From: Sympetrum striolatum
Lineage: Eukaryota > Arthropoda > Insecta > Odonata > Libellulidae
Length of the DNA: 64,000 nucleotides
NCBI GenBank assembly: GCA_947579665.1
Contig: OX388350.1
Location: 1,984,001-2,048,000 of the forward strand
Reading direction: 5' to 3'
The notes under the pieces are model-generated. The model ran no database searches and was not told the origin of the DNA. It saw only the letters and a list, made by a program, of their open reading frames with translations. This document shows positions 8,801 to 21,928 of the stretch, in pieces; position 1 is the stretch's first letter, and each line of letters opens with the position of its first letter. A program made the position numbers and the translations under genes.

Positions 8801-11708
8801 TGATTATACTTTAAATAAATTACTTGCAGCTAGAAAAAACGTTATTTTCAAATGAATACCATAAAAAGAGAACAATCGCCATTCCAATGAATCTTCCATC
8901 CATTAAAGTCACAATGTGAAAATACATCTTAGCATGACAATTCAACAAAAGAATTGTCATAATAATGGAACAAATCTGAAAAAGGATCATGATATGTATT
9001 CATTAGCTTTTTAAGACATTATGCATGATTAACCTGAAACAATCAAGAGGAAGAGAATATCTTCATGGAAACTTAGACCTTGGGATAAGACTGATATTCG
9101 AGGCTTTAACAGCAAACTACGATACCCTCATTTAATACATTTGTAAAAATTTTAAATAATGCTCATTGAAATAGTACTTCATTTGCATCCCAAGTTCCAC
9201 TTTAGATATGGTATTGTGAGGACATTCATATACAGAAGTCCTACTTCTGCAAAAATTAGAACAGCAAACAAATGCAGCAAAGTAGGTTATAGTCATTTGA
9301 TCATGATTCCTCTGTAAAACAGAAAACATTTTTAATAGAGGCACAAAAAAGTCCGCCAGAAATCCCTATCAATGAACGATACCCTCATTTAATACATTTG
9401 TAAAAATTTTAAATAATGCTCATTGAAATAGTACTTCATTTGCATCCCAAGTTCCACTTTAGATATGGTATTGTGAGGACATTCATATACAGAAGTCCTA
9501 CTTCTGCAAAAATTAGAACAGCAAACAAATGCAGCAAAGTAGGTTATAGTCATTTGATCATGATTCCTCTGTAAAACAGAAAACATTTTTAATAGAGGCA
9601 CAAAAAAGTCCGCCAGAAATCCCTATCAAACATTTCATTGACAAGTGTGTCCCGATAGGCATTAGGCAAAAATAATATTAATGCAGACTGAAAGACACTA
9701 TAACAAAATTCGGCAGCAAGAGAGCTGACAGATGGTATGGTTTTCAACAAATGTCCATTTATGCATACCTTACAAACTTCTAAATCAACAAATGAGAATT
9801 TCTGTAATCTGTTTTATTCTGTGATTGATATCCTAGGAGGATTGAAGAAACAAATACATGGTAAGGAATATTAAATATTTGAATAAATGTCTTGTTTTAC
9901 TAAGCTAAGGAGTTATCAATTGCCACCTCAGATAAAATCCTGGGAAAAATGATACCATCAGCATTAAACAAGAGATCATCATCTAATTGAAATTGAAATA
10001 ATGCAGACAAGCTCTAAAAAGAAGTCTATATAAGACCCATCAAAATAAAAACTGTGCTAAAATGCAAAATCAAGATAAGAATAAAATTAGAAACATCCAC
10101 ACTTAGGAATAAAATGAACTCTAAGAAAGATTGAAATTTATTCATAAAATACTCAAACTTATAAAAAATAGAGCATGTTCCACTTATTCTACCATAGGAA
10201 AAGCAATATAAAAATTACAGCTAGAATGAAATGAAAGTAAAAATCCTGAAAAGGCATAAAGAAAAACTTCTTGAAATATATCCACAGAGCCCATGAAATT
10301 TGAATTTCAGTGGAGAAACCCACACTTCTAACGGTAGGAAACCCCTTTGACTTGTAACTGTCTTCAAAATTCTAACTGATATGCAACAAAGAAAATATTA
10401 TACATTAGCCTGGTAAATCACATGAACTATTAAGCGAGAAAATTTCACTACTTAAGATTGTCGAAAAATTAAAATTACAAAAATATACACAGATATCAGT
10501 AAAATGAATAAATAGGAGAACTGGTAACGCGATCATGATAATAGATACAGGAATAATTCAGTTATTCGGGGATTAGGGCTAAGCTTACATTTGATATTTA
10601 ATATCAGATAAAATATAAAGCCATAGATGCCGTACATTATCATATAAGACAGTTTTCATACTAGGTTGTTTAACCTTCGAATAACTAACACCGCACAAAT
10701 TTGAGAGTGACCATGCAAGCTTCAGCTTAAGTGAATAGGGAGAAACGGTAAGGGATAAATATGCAAGACAATTTTAGACAGTTGTATTACATTGATATTT
10801 AGAACATCGATTGAACTGCATGGCAAGGAAGAAGGGGATAAATAATTAAAGACTTAATGTACTAAATTTGGGAAATGTTACTAATAACCAAGAGTCGGAA
10901 AGGAAATTATATATTAGCCGGAAGCTAGTAAGCACCATATTATTGCTCTGTAGCATAAACCCGCTGTATAATTAACAATAATTATGAAATGTACGTTAAT
11001 AAGCAATAAAATACTCACTCGTTCTCAAATGACGCAAGAATTTCTTCCTCGAAAACGTCCGTGATGAACGCCTGAAATTAGATTAATGATAATAAAATAA
11101 ATTCACACCTTGATAGAAAATGTATTTTAATAATTCTAATTCGTAGTTCACTTCGTAACGTGGGATTGAAGCGACTGAAGTTGCACATCCATACAGGAAA
11201 TTTTACACGGATAAGTAACATTTTTTCAAATAACACGCACATGAAATGATAATTCATAGCGTTAACTAAAAAAACCAGTTTCATTTTCGCTAATGTTTTG
11301 AACTAGTCAGACTACTGTACAGTTTTATTACAGAGAGCATCCATCCCTTGCAGATTACTTACAGTATAAGTCAACAGCAATTGTTTTCCGTACATAAATT
11401 TACATAATTTAAAAAGGCAATTGGAAATTGAGTTGATGGTTTTATATCTGTTCATTTTAAAGGCACATGGAAAAAACACGCCCTGTCAAACGAGACATGG
11501 CGTCCAAGCCGCGTTTCAACCTGTCAATTTTTGGGCAAATACTCGGTAAAAGAATAGAGTGATGCAAATATAATTAGGCATATGATTGGAAAAGCATAAA
11601 AGGATTATTTTATTTAAGTTAATCCAGTGAATTCGGCGTACTTTTGCGTCAACCAACCTTATAATACGCCCCGTTCTCGCCGAATACTTCCACAGCGAGT
11701 TCCTCCAT
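5703..11708 (-). CDS. Fmr1: Fragile-X family RNA-binding protein (FMR1/FXR orthologue), exons 1-3, 3' part outside window
   Basis: Join 11658-11708, 11019-11071 and 5703-5856 on the minus strand. All junctions are GT/AG and the frame is continuous for 86 codons. The product begins MEELAVEVFGENGAYYK, then AFITDVFEEEILASFEN, then WQQESRFPFSQVRLPPP, ending WWKAIIK. This is the N-terminal tandem Tudor/Agenet region of the FMRP/FXR family, which binds methylated peptides and contributes to control of mRNA translation and transport. As I recall, human FMR1 coding exons 1 and 2 are 51 and 53 nt, the same sizes as here; exon 3 (154 nt) covers what vertebrates split into two exons. The start has a strong context (A at -3, G at +4). 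KH and RGG regions must lie left of the window. It is transcribed divergently from WDR44. Confidence 0.93.
5857..7080. other. Fmr1 intron 2, distal part
   Basis: AT-rich sequence with no exon or named repeat recognised. Confidence 0.5.
7082..7195 (+). repeat. Penelope-type foldback repeat (copy at 7.1 kb)
   Basis: Bases 7082-7147 form an inverted repeat of about 31-nt arms with a 4-nt centre (CATAACTGAACACAG pairing with CTGTGTTCAGTTATG, a few mismatches). It is followed at once by ATGGCTTTCCACAACATCTCGG and a CGATAGATTATA end, the tail shared with the Penelope fragment at 4.3 kb. Confidence 0.65.
7196..8498. other. Fmr1 intron 2, middle part
   Basis: AT-rich, no feature recognised. The minus-strand 70-codon frame at 7229-7441 has no family resemblance. 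Confidence 0.5.
8499..8720 (-). repeat. Penelope-type foldback repeat with hammerhead-like cores (copy at 8.6 kb)
   Basis: Bases 8541-8720 are a near-perfect inverted repeat of about 85-nt arms around a centre near 8630. Each arm holds CTGAGGATGGC-loop-GGCC; the right arm (8639-8663) reads on into GAAAC, the left arm on its own strand into CAAAAC. The left flank 8499-8542, read on the minus strand, is the shared tail ATGGCGTTCCACCAAGT followed by CATATCGAT. The class is inferred from the tail. Confidence 0.7.
9119..9629. repeat. Exact 257-bp tandem duplication
   Basis: The segment starting ACGATACCCTCATTTAATAC at 9119 recurs at 9376, and the two 254-bp copies (9119-9372, 9376-9629) show no difference that I can see, separated by TGA. 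Each contains the same meaningless 70-codon minus-strand frame. It is either a very recent duplication or an assembly artefact. Confidence 0.95.
9630..11018. other. Fmr1 intron 2, proximal part
   Basis: A-rich sequence with no exon or repeat recognised. Confidence 0.5.
11019..11071 (-). CDS. Fmr1: Fmr1 exon 2
   Basis: A 53-nt exon between TTTCAG (11072-11077 side) and GTGAGT (11013-11018 side). Encodes AFITDVFEEEILASFEN and ends with two bases of a split codon that completes to Glu. Matches the AFVKDVHEDSITVAFEN position of vertebrate FMRP. Confidence 0.92.
11072..11657. other. Fmr1 intron 1
   Basis: A 586-bp intron with GTTGGT donor and TTTCAG acceptor on the minus strand. Nothing else was recognised. 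A 68-codon minus-strand frame here (11078-11284) is not supported as a gene. Confidence 0.7.
11658..11708 (-). CDS. Fmr1: Fmr1 coding exon 1
   Basis: Seventeen codons from ATG at 11708 to a GTTGGT donor beginning at 11657; ends in phase 0. Encodes MEELAVEVFGENGAYYK, the first strand pair of the first Tudor/Agenet fold. Confidence 0.93.
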
Positions 11709-11912
11709 CTTGCTTTTGTCGTAAGTGAGTCTTGGGTTCGAGGTTTTATCCTTCACAACCAATAGGGGAATATATAGGATATATACCGGGACTTGTCTCC
11801 TCTGATTGGTCAATAAGTCGAATTGTAAAAATGTCGCTTACGAACTGGGAGACATATTCACTCAGGGCCGTACGTGTCAACTTGAAAATGAAATGTTAAT
11901 ATCACAGACGGA
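11709..11912. promoter_or_regulatory. Putative bidirectional promoter between Fmr1 and WDR44
   Basis: Only 204 bp separate the two start codons. The spacer has CCAAT at 11759-11763 on the plus strand and a second CCAAT on the minus strand (ATTGG at 11805-11809), plus a TATATAGGATATATA stretch at about 11771-11785. Paired, opposed CCAAT (NF-Y type) boxes are common in divergent promoters. Transcription starts cannot be placed from sequence. Part of the spacer must be 5' UTR of both genes unless further upstream exons exist. Confidence 0.65.
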
Positions 11913-11980
11913 ATGTCAAGTAGCAGTGATTCTGAAGAATTTTATGACGCAGAAGATGTAACTCCTAATCGTGGGAATAA
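11913..11980 (+). CDS. WDR44: WDR44 exon 1
   Basis: From ATG at 11913 to a GTAAGG donor. Encodes [19 protein letters not shown], which aligns with the human start MASESDTEEFYDAPEDV. The EFYDA core with acidic upstream Ser/Asp/Glu is an FFAT-like motif. Ends with two bases of a codon. Confidence 0.92.
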
Positions 11981-14900
11981 GTAAGGACAAGCCGTTGAAG
12001 TTTACGTAAAAGCAAAACAAAGTTGACCGAATTCAAATTGTCAAATAGTATTTTTCTTTATTTAAGAATGTCATTAGCTTTCTGCTACCTATCGACATTG
12101 AATGTTACATATCGCTACTATTTTTTGTGTATTTTATTATATTTGTCTACGCTCTAATTAAATCTCAGGAAAAGTAAGGAGAAAGAAGAAAAGGCCGTTT
12201 CTGATGCTGGTGCGCCAGAAATTTTGAGTACGTCGGCTAAAAACACTGTAGAAGATCCTAAAGACGCTATTGAAAATGTGGGCCAACAATTATCTTCATC
12301 GGAACATTTTGTGGTACCAAGTGCACCAGTCTCTGATAACGTAAGATAGTTCATGATACAGTATAGTTAAGATTATTCTGTAGGATAAACAGATGTATCT
12401 CCATAATAAATGCCATACTTAATGTCACATTATTGATAGAGGCCTCAGATTTAATATCGAAGGCTCAATAATGGGTTGGGTGATGGGCGGGGTGTTCTAT
12501 GGGTCACTCAGCACTGATAGTCAGTATCAAAACAGTTTTCACGCCTCAGTAACATCCAGAGTCTATAATATCCTAAAATGATTACATTTAAATTAGTTAT
12601 TTGGTTCTAAAATACTCTTTGTTCTAGCAACAACATTTCCGTGGGAATTAAGCTAATGTATGTCTATCATTACATCTACCCAGCTTTCCGCAGAGAAGGA
12701 AGTGATTTTTATCGCCGTCTATGTTAGTCCGGAAGACTTTAACCCCTAAGAACTCTTACTGATGTATGGTTTTTATACCTTAACTATTACTGCCTCTCAT
12801 TTGTTGTTCACTATTCACCAACCAATTACTTTTTAACTGAGGTTGATGGTCTAATTTTTATAATATTCGTATATTGGACTAATTTTTAGGCCAATTATTC
12901 CATAAGTTACGAATAAAATTAATTGCTCATAGTCTATATATTTTAATGTTATGAGAACACACTTTACTGTCATATATGTCATCTCTTCTTGCTATATAAA
13001 CTGTCATCATCCAGTGGTGTGTTTTATATCTATTCTAGTGATTTAAAGCATTCGTATTGTTCGGTCTGCACTAGATTATTACTGTGCTTAAAACCCTGTG
13101 TTTAAAAGTGGAAACATTGGTTGAAGGACTTCCCTTTCAAGACAACTGGCATTTTTCGTTCAAGAATATGCCAGTTTATTCCAATGGTGCATCAACGAAG
13201 TTTACTTTTCAGATTATTCCCTTGCAGTAACAGAACAAGGATTTTCCCTTTTGTGGATTTTGTATTTTTTATAATCAAATAATGATCCCTCCATAATGAT
13301 ATTGGGTCGACAGAGACCTTTATTATGTCATTTATACTAAATAAAACTGCTATCACTCACTGGAATGGCTGAAATGAAAAATTTCTGCCTGGGGTATCTA
13401 GGGGGTATGGGGCTAGGAATCTCTTTGCTCAGAGCACCAAAATACATTTGGCCATTAATAATTCTGAGTAAACATTACAAGGGATCTCCTTGGGTTTTGT
13501 GGTTCAGAATCTTTTGTTATCATATCATATAATTTCATCTTAAGTCTTTCCTTTCATTTATACTCTGTTACTCATTGAAGTTAGATTTTGTGTCTTGGTT
13601 GCAATTATACCCTCTAAAAAACACATATGACTGATATACTCCACTCAACTAATCTAAGGTTTCTAAATCCCATTTTTTCCATTGCTCTGCTGATAAATTT
13701 AGAGATCCCAGAACATCTTTTCATCCATCCATCCATTCCATCTCTTGGTAAATCTGAATTCTTTATTTCTTTCCGACGTATCATCATTAGCCGAATTTCA
13801 TCTCTGAACTCTCTTTCCTCTGATTTATTTGGTATCCCAGCCACTTCTCTTACTATTTCCATCACCTAATCTAACCCTTAGCTCCAGCTGTAATTTTTAC
13901 GAGATTTCTTCTAGTTTCCTAGTGCTTACTTGATGTGTCTTACTTTGAACCCTCTTCCTGCGTTCATAACTGAAAGCAGGAAGTATATCTTACAGTTTTG
14001 TACTTAAATTCGGTATTGAAATTATTCTTAACTTCACAGTTTGTTACTGTGTAGAGTTTATCAATGTGTCAACTGCAACATATTTTATTTCATTCGTTCC
14101 TCTTTACACCAACCTCCTATGAAGATTCCTCTTGAAGTTTGCAGCATTCATATTGGGATACTCTGCAAACGGCAGTGACGTTGTTCATTTCTCTTACTGT
14201 TTTGTCCACATCATCTGCCTGTGTGGTGCTCATTATACTCACTACTCTGATTCTGGTGTATGTTTTCAATTTATAATGGTTATGTTTTCAATTTCTTGGT
14301 TAATGGTGGGTAATTCTATATTATGGTCAATTAATTGTATAGAATTTTAATTATTAATTAATAGTTATTAAAGTAATGCTTTAAAAATTGAGCATTGATA
14401 GCATGAATTTATTACATGCACTAAAAATGACAACTTTTAAAGATATCAACCACAAAGAGGAATAATTAAAGATGGTTGTATTAATTATTTGTCAAGGTTC
14501 CTGAGGTAGAGCAGAAGGTTCAAGAAAATGAAAGGAGAAGACAGAGGATACGAGAGTTGAGGCGGAAGATCCAAGCTGAAGATGAAGATGGCGTCGGAGG
14601 CAACCCGTCTCCTCCTGACAGCCAGACATCCTCCATCGAAGGAGTCTATCCATCCTCTAGGTTAGTAGCATCATATTGTATAAATGTTTATTGGTATGTA
14701 AGGTCATCTGAAACAGGAGAAGCCTAACTTAAAAGCTTTGCATATAATTTATGCATCATAATATTGTTTTCCAGCTTAAACATTGATCTAATGTGATTCG
14801 ATTCCAAATGAGTGAGTGTAGGATGAATAATAATAATCTTTATAAGGGGAAAAAATGCCCTCTTACTTTTACTACAAGTAAATGAAATAATTTTTCATTG

Positions 14901-17900
14901 AAAGTTTTACAATTAGGTACATAAGTAAAAGGATGATAATAATACAAATGATAAGGATATTAAAATAATTTAAATTGAAATATATATATAGTGACTAATA
15001 TTGTAAGGTAAATAGAGTATGTAACTAAGTGTAAACCGATTATAAAGTAATAGAATTTAAGAATGCAAAAAATATCATTCTTATTACACAGTTAAGTATT
15101 TTAGTGAACAGAGAAATTGCAATAACAATTAAAATAAAATTAATAATAAAACACAATATTGTAAATATTGACATTAGCAAAAGAACAATAAAAAGTTGTA
15201 AACATTTCAAAGGAAAAATTTATATAATTTACAATAATACATAATTTACATAATTACAGTTACATAATTTAAATTGAAATATATGATATAAGAATGCATA
15301 ATGTTAAGTGACATTAAGTAATGTAGCATTTATCACATTAAAAACAAAATAAGAGATATCAGAAATTTAGGATGCAAAAATATCAGTCTTGAGTTATGAT
15401 TTAAATAATTTTTAATAATATAAGTTAAAAAAGTACATAATATAGTATGTAAGAATGCACATATTATATGGTATAAGAAAATACAGATATTGAAAAGAAA
15501 CAATTATGTTGATAAAGCTTTCAATTTCCTTTTCAATGTGGGTAAATTTAAGTTAAATAAATCAATTCTGTCACCAACAAGATTATAATTTCTCATTGCA
15601 TTTAATATGGGTGAGAAATGAGTATAATTTCTCTCTTTCTTTGGTAAGAAAAAAAGTGTATTTTGTCTAGTCTGTCTTTGAGGAACATGGAGACTTATTT
15701 TATTGAGGAGATCACTACAGTCTTGGTTATTTTGTAGTAAATTGTATAAAAGAATAATGCCAGAATGTACTCTTCTTGTTTCAAGGGATGACAAATTTAA
15801 GTCTAATGGAAATGTATTATTAACTAAATACCAATGATATTTGTAAGAAATGATGCAGAGAAATCTATTTTGAACCCTCAGAATAGTTTGTATATGTGCA
15901 GTGGGGGAAACACTTATCGCAACACCAGTTGGCGTCAGAATACGGATTACGTGGGAACTATCTGAAAACACTCTACCTTCGACAATTCGGCAACTCTGAA
16001 TTGAGCCAATTAAAACCGGGAATATTCAAATTCCTTTGGAATGGGTAATTTATTTTTAGTTTCGTAAATATATGCAGACATTTAAGATATACATTTGCGA
16101 AATTTTCTAAGAGTACCTTTGCCTCATTGTCTTTTTTTTAACATTTTTATTCAAAGTTATTATATTATAATACCCAGAGAGATAGTTACAAACAAGATTG
16201 TTTGATAGCAAAATATCAAATGGTCATAAGGGCTTGAGACTCGTGGGAGGTAAGAATTTTGTGTCTTGCCTTATAAGCGAAGAGGGAATTATTGTAAATA
16301 AATCGGAAGAAAAAGCTGACTTTCCTAACCCACACAACTAGAAATGTTTCACAGTAAACAATGGTCAAGTTAATGATTTTACCACGCACATTGATTTGGA
16401 GATGAGTCCCATAGAGATATAAGTTGATGGAAGTGAAAATTTATCGCAACTGATTGATAGGAGAAAGGCGCTGGGACCCAAAGGTATTCTCGCTGTTGTC
16501 ATAAAAGCTTTAGCCGATGAGCCAGCTCCCCTTCTTAAGGATTTCTGTCAGAAATCATTGAATGAGGGTCCCAATGTAGTGGAAGAAAGTCACTCCGGAG
16601 CGTAACAATGAAGCATGTAATAGTGAGTTCCATTATGCGCTTTCATGCCAAAAAGGTAGCAATCATTCAGAGCCAGCAAGGATTCCGTAAAGGTTGGTCT
16701 TATGAGACGCAGGTAGCGCATTTTATGAATGTCGTATCAAAAGTGGCAGATATAGGTGTAAGATATCATCCACAAACGTTATTCCCGCACTGAAAAACAT
16801 TTCTAGACATCCTTAAGAATTTGTGCGTGACAACAAAAGGAGTCCCGTTTAGCTGTACCTACTGTTTTAAAGAACATATTAGAAATGCGATAGGAAATGC
16901 AAATAATGAATGATTTCGTAAATTGTATTTCCTTCTATTTTTTCCTCTTAATTTCGGACGGGCAAAGATTTTGTAAATTCTAGGTCACGAATGGTGTAAA
17001 TAAATTTCTATAAAGAAATTCCTTCATCTGCAAGAATAAAGTGAGAGAAAATTATATTCCGTAGACAAAATACAAATTTTACATTGTGCCATTGTTAGTA
17101 TTTCAGTAATTGCTCTGACAATTACTCGATTTCAAATGACTGAATGAAAAACTTAAGACGTGTATTAAAAAATTGCCCTCAAAAAGTCAATCGCAGTAAT
17201 TGAATATCCTATGTTTGAACTGGACTTATGAAGATTTACATTTACATTAATAACCAACGAGATACGTAAGTCGTACGGCCATGTGAAATACCAAACTACT
17301 TAAATGACTGCAAAATTAGCACAACTTTAATTATCCAGAAAAAGAGACCTAAGCATGCCATCTATTCTCGCTATAATCTCACAAAATATATATTTTTCCT
17401 CCAGACTGAAAAAACTTGTTTGCTAAAGGTGGGAATCACGATGTTGAGCATTTTTCTACATTCAAACCGAATTGTCAATCTTTACATTACTTAAAAATAA
17501 AGTCCAAATTATTGTCCAAATATTTTATTGCATTTAAGATTGAAATAGGAATAAATATATATTTAACCTCTTGTTCTATAAATATGATAACTATCTGTGA
17601 AAGAGAAAGGCTGAAATAAACTTGACGAACTCTGGGAGAGATCACACGAAGGATTTAAGAGTTCGAAAGAGAGGAAATTTGTGTAAGTAATAGGCTCCTA
17701 CTCAAATATTAGCGCTTTTCGAGGATTTTCTCAGTGTTGCCAGTCAGTCACAGAAAGTGATTTCCAACTAGTTTCTGTGAAAGCCACTGGTGTGCGTGTA
17801 AAGTGTTGCGATGATTGTTTCCCCCACTATACTTAGGGCACCAAAGAACAGAGCAATACTCGAGGATGGGACGAATAAGTGAGCAATATAAATACTTCAT

Positions 17901-20900
17901 AACATTTGGATTGTTGAAGTCCTTAGATATTCTATGTACAAACCCTAGTGTTTTGTTGGCCTTGACTGTTATGCTGCTGATATGTGCTTGAAAACTCTGG
18001 GATGTATCAAAAATAACCCCTAGATCATTAATTGTTTGCACTGTTTTCAGCACACAGTTATTAATTATGTAGTCATAGATTATAGGAGAGTGATTCTTGT
18101 GATAGGATATGACCTGACATTTGGACATATTTAATGACATCATATTGTCAGTGCAACATCTATGCAATCCATCCAGACATAATTGTAGGTTATGGCAATC
18201 ATTAGCAGTCTGTATTTCATGGAATATTTTTAGGTCATCACCATAAAGTAGAAAAGAACAGTGGTTGAATGTATTGACCTACATCATTTATAAAGAGGTT
18301 GAAAAATAAAGGTCCTAAGTGAGATCCCTGAGGAACTCCAGAGTAAGCGTTGAATTTATGAGAGCTGTGACCGTTAACCCAAACACTAAGTTCCCTGTCA
18401 TAGAGATAGCTTTTTAGCCACTTCAAAATTTGTCCACCAATGCCATATGCCTCTAATATAGCTAACGGAATAGAGTGATTAAGTCTATCAAACGCTTTTG
18501 TGAAATCTGTTCATATGGTATCTACTTGGTAATGTTTAGAGATTGTTTCCCTAATAAAGTATTGATATAAAAGTAAGTTAGTCGCAATTTTCTATAGATC
18601 AGGAAAATTACAGAACATTTGATTTAACAATGTGATGATTTAATTAATACAATAATTATGAATAGCATTATACTATTTTCTTCTATGAGGAAAGAGTCAC
18701 AGAATACTCTGAACAGCATCAAAAATGAGATCAACCGATGTACATTTTGCTGTCTAACATACAGCTTTATCAAGGTAACACAGGTAATCACGAGCAGGAA
18801 ACGGACAGCAAAGGAAAAACAATCAAAAAGATGTCAGTTGTTGTCGATCAGAGAATATTAAGTTTTATCAAAATCAACGTAGTTATTCCTAATATTATCT
18901 AAGTTTTTGTAAATACATAAATTTTCCCTAGGATCCAGACCAAAATTTGCATTATAGAGAAGTGTTACATTATTTATAGTAATGTTGTGTGCATTATCTG
19001 CCATATGTTTTGCAACTGCTGAATTTTCGTATCTTCCATTTTTGAAATGAGCAATATGCTCTTTAAACCTGGTAATTAACTTCCTTGTAGTTTGTCCAAC
19101 ATATTTTTGATTACATTCAGGGCAAAAGATCAAGTAAATGCCTGATTTATCAAGTGTTTCTTTTTTTTTGAGCCTAGAAGATTTATAAGATTAAAGTGAT
19201 TGTAAAAACAGATGTTGAAGTTATGGGCACTACAATTATTGTGTAAACCTTTGGTTAAAGATGCAAAATATGGAATTTTGATATATTTCTTAGAAGGGGA
19301 AGCAGTGACAGCTAATAAAGTGGAGTTCTTATGAATTAGTAGTTCATATTTATATCTTTTAATTAAGGTATCGATTAAAGAGGAATTGAAACCTAACATT
19401 AATGCAGTGTCTTTTATAAAACGGAGCTTTTTACAATAACCAGTATTGTTCAGTGGTAGGTTGACTAATCTGTGAACCAGGTGATGAAAGGCAGCGTGCT
19501 TCTGTTGTTGTGGATGAAACAATGAGTTTGGAATGAAATTATTGGATGAAGTTGTCTTTCTGTATATGTCAAACTGTAACTTATTGTTTAACCTAGAAAC
19601 TGAAATATCCAAAAATGGTAAGCAGTTGTTATTTTTAGTTTCATTTGTAAATTTAACAGAAGGGAATAGGTTGTTGAGTTCAACTAGGAAAGTATCATAA
19701 CTGTAGATAGAAGTGTCAAAGATGGTGAAGATATCATCTACGTATCTAAGCAAAATTTTTGGTAAATAATTAAAAGTAATTTTCTTCTATATTATTATAA
19801 ATGCATGGTAGACCATTAAATATTTTTCAGGATTCCCTAGTAGGCCTTGATAGCCACTGTAGTGGTCCCCGGACACAGGTATTCTTTGTTGTACATCACC
19901 CTACCTGGCAATCCCTCTCACATTTCATCTTTGAAATTTAGTTTTTTACTATTTCAACCAAGTGCAAATTCTCAATAACTGTTTCACAAAGGATCATTTC
20001 TTCTCAAAATGATATTACATCCTTAGGGATGGATTTAAAGAGCAATTTAGGTAAGTTGTTCCCCTATACCAGAGAAACTCAACCTGGTGGCCTTCCACAG
20101 GGCCCGCCAAGCTTCAGTATAAAGATTATTTTTGCCGCAGTAGTATTTCTTGGGATTGCTCTAGCTGGGATAGAGTGGAGGTTTGGTGGGCAAGGGGTGG
20201 GGGTCAGAAACTTGGTTGGCCTGGGGTTATTCGTATTAAGTTCAACAACACGACCATATGAGCAATGAAACCTTTTTGCATGAAATGTATACTTTTTTCT
20301 ATCTCAAGCAATGTTTGCGATCTTATTTTCCAAGGAGCGAGTTTTTCAAACGGCCTACGGTTAACTTTTAGAGCGATAATATCACCATGGAAATAAATGT
20401 TATGTGGTGCCTGCTTCACTTTGTGAAGCAGGCACCACATAACATTTGGATTGGATGCCCTGGCACCAGAAAAGAAAGAAAATTTTTGGTAATTCTTTGT
20501 GTCCATTTTCATTTGATTGTATTTAGTCTTATTATGTTGGTTTGACTTCTTCCTATAATGTTTGGTCTCTCCACTCATGTTATAAAGTCTTCCCATTCCT
20601 TACTGCCGGCCGTTATCAAATAAATGATACCTAGTTTATTTTTTTTAATTCTCTAGTAATTATCATTCAAGGACCTTTAACATTTCTTAGACACTTTTGT
20701 TTATGTGATATTAGTTGATTGCAATTAATGAAATATTTTCTTAATGAGAAGTTTTATTGAAATCACTTATATCAGTACATTATGTTGATGCATTTTATCT
20801 CAGTGTGATGAGTGGAATAAGAGAATAGTTTCTCTTAAGTATGAGGAACAAAGCTTAGGTGGAAGATAACAGATTTTCTCCTCTTTAAACAAGACTATCG

Positions 20901-21864
20901 TATTTTTTCTTGCCCCTCTCTCTCTCCTGTTTGGAACCAATGAGCATCTCAGCTTGTTACTTATTGATAAAGACATAGTCATATCCGCATTTCATAAAAG
21001 TTCAAGTAGAAAAAATCTGATGTGGCCAGCACATGACTTTCTCCATAAATAAGATGTAAATATCTATCTACGATAGTATTTTCGAACTCTATATTCCATC
21101 TAAACTTTGAAGATGAGTGATTAATTTATATATTATTATCTTTTACGTCACAAACGTTATAAATAATGTTTTTCGGGACATGGTCGATGAAAAACGATGA
21201 ATTTGGCCTTTCGCCCACAGCGCCCACAAAAGTACATAGTCAGCAACTTCCGGTTTATCAGTATTTCATGAATAACTCCTAAACAATCAGTGATACAAAA
21301 ATATGTTTCACACAAAAGTTATAGTAAATAGTATTTCCTAAAACATTTATATATAATAGTATATACCTAAATATCATATTTATGGAGATATTTTGAATAC
21401 CGGAAATGAGCTTTGAAGAATGAAGCTCGACTTCCGGTTGACCGATTTACTCCAAAAACTAATCAACTCTAACGACACTAACCAAAGTACTATATATGAA
21501 ATTTGGTGTTGATCCGACAAATAGTTTTCATGTTAGAGCGCCCACAAAGTACATAATCATCTTCTTCCGGTTTACCAGTATTTCACGAATAACTCCTAAT
21601 CAACCGGTGATAATAAAATATGTTAAATACAAAAGTTATAGTAAATTACATTATCTAAAACTTTTATAAGGTATACAATATACCTATATATCATATTTAT
21701 GGAGATATTTTGAAAACCGGAAATGCGCTTTAATGAATAAAGCTCGACTTCCGGTTGACCGATTTACTCCAAAAACTAATCAGCTCTGACAGCACACACC
21801 ACAGTACTATATATGAAGTTTGGTATTGATACGACTAATAGTTTTCACGTTAGAGCGCCCACTA

Positions 21865-21928
<64 letters not shown>

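Noticed and set aside
13614..13869. Mirrored frames on both strands in intron 2
   Set aside because: No homology, no splice or start context, low complexity; chance.
20029..20268. 79-codon frame [16 protein letters not shown]...
   Set aside because: Lies in a piece that looks like a degraded repeat; no conserved domain and no flanking gene signals.
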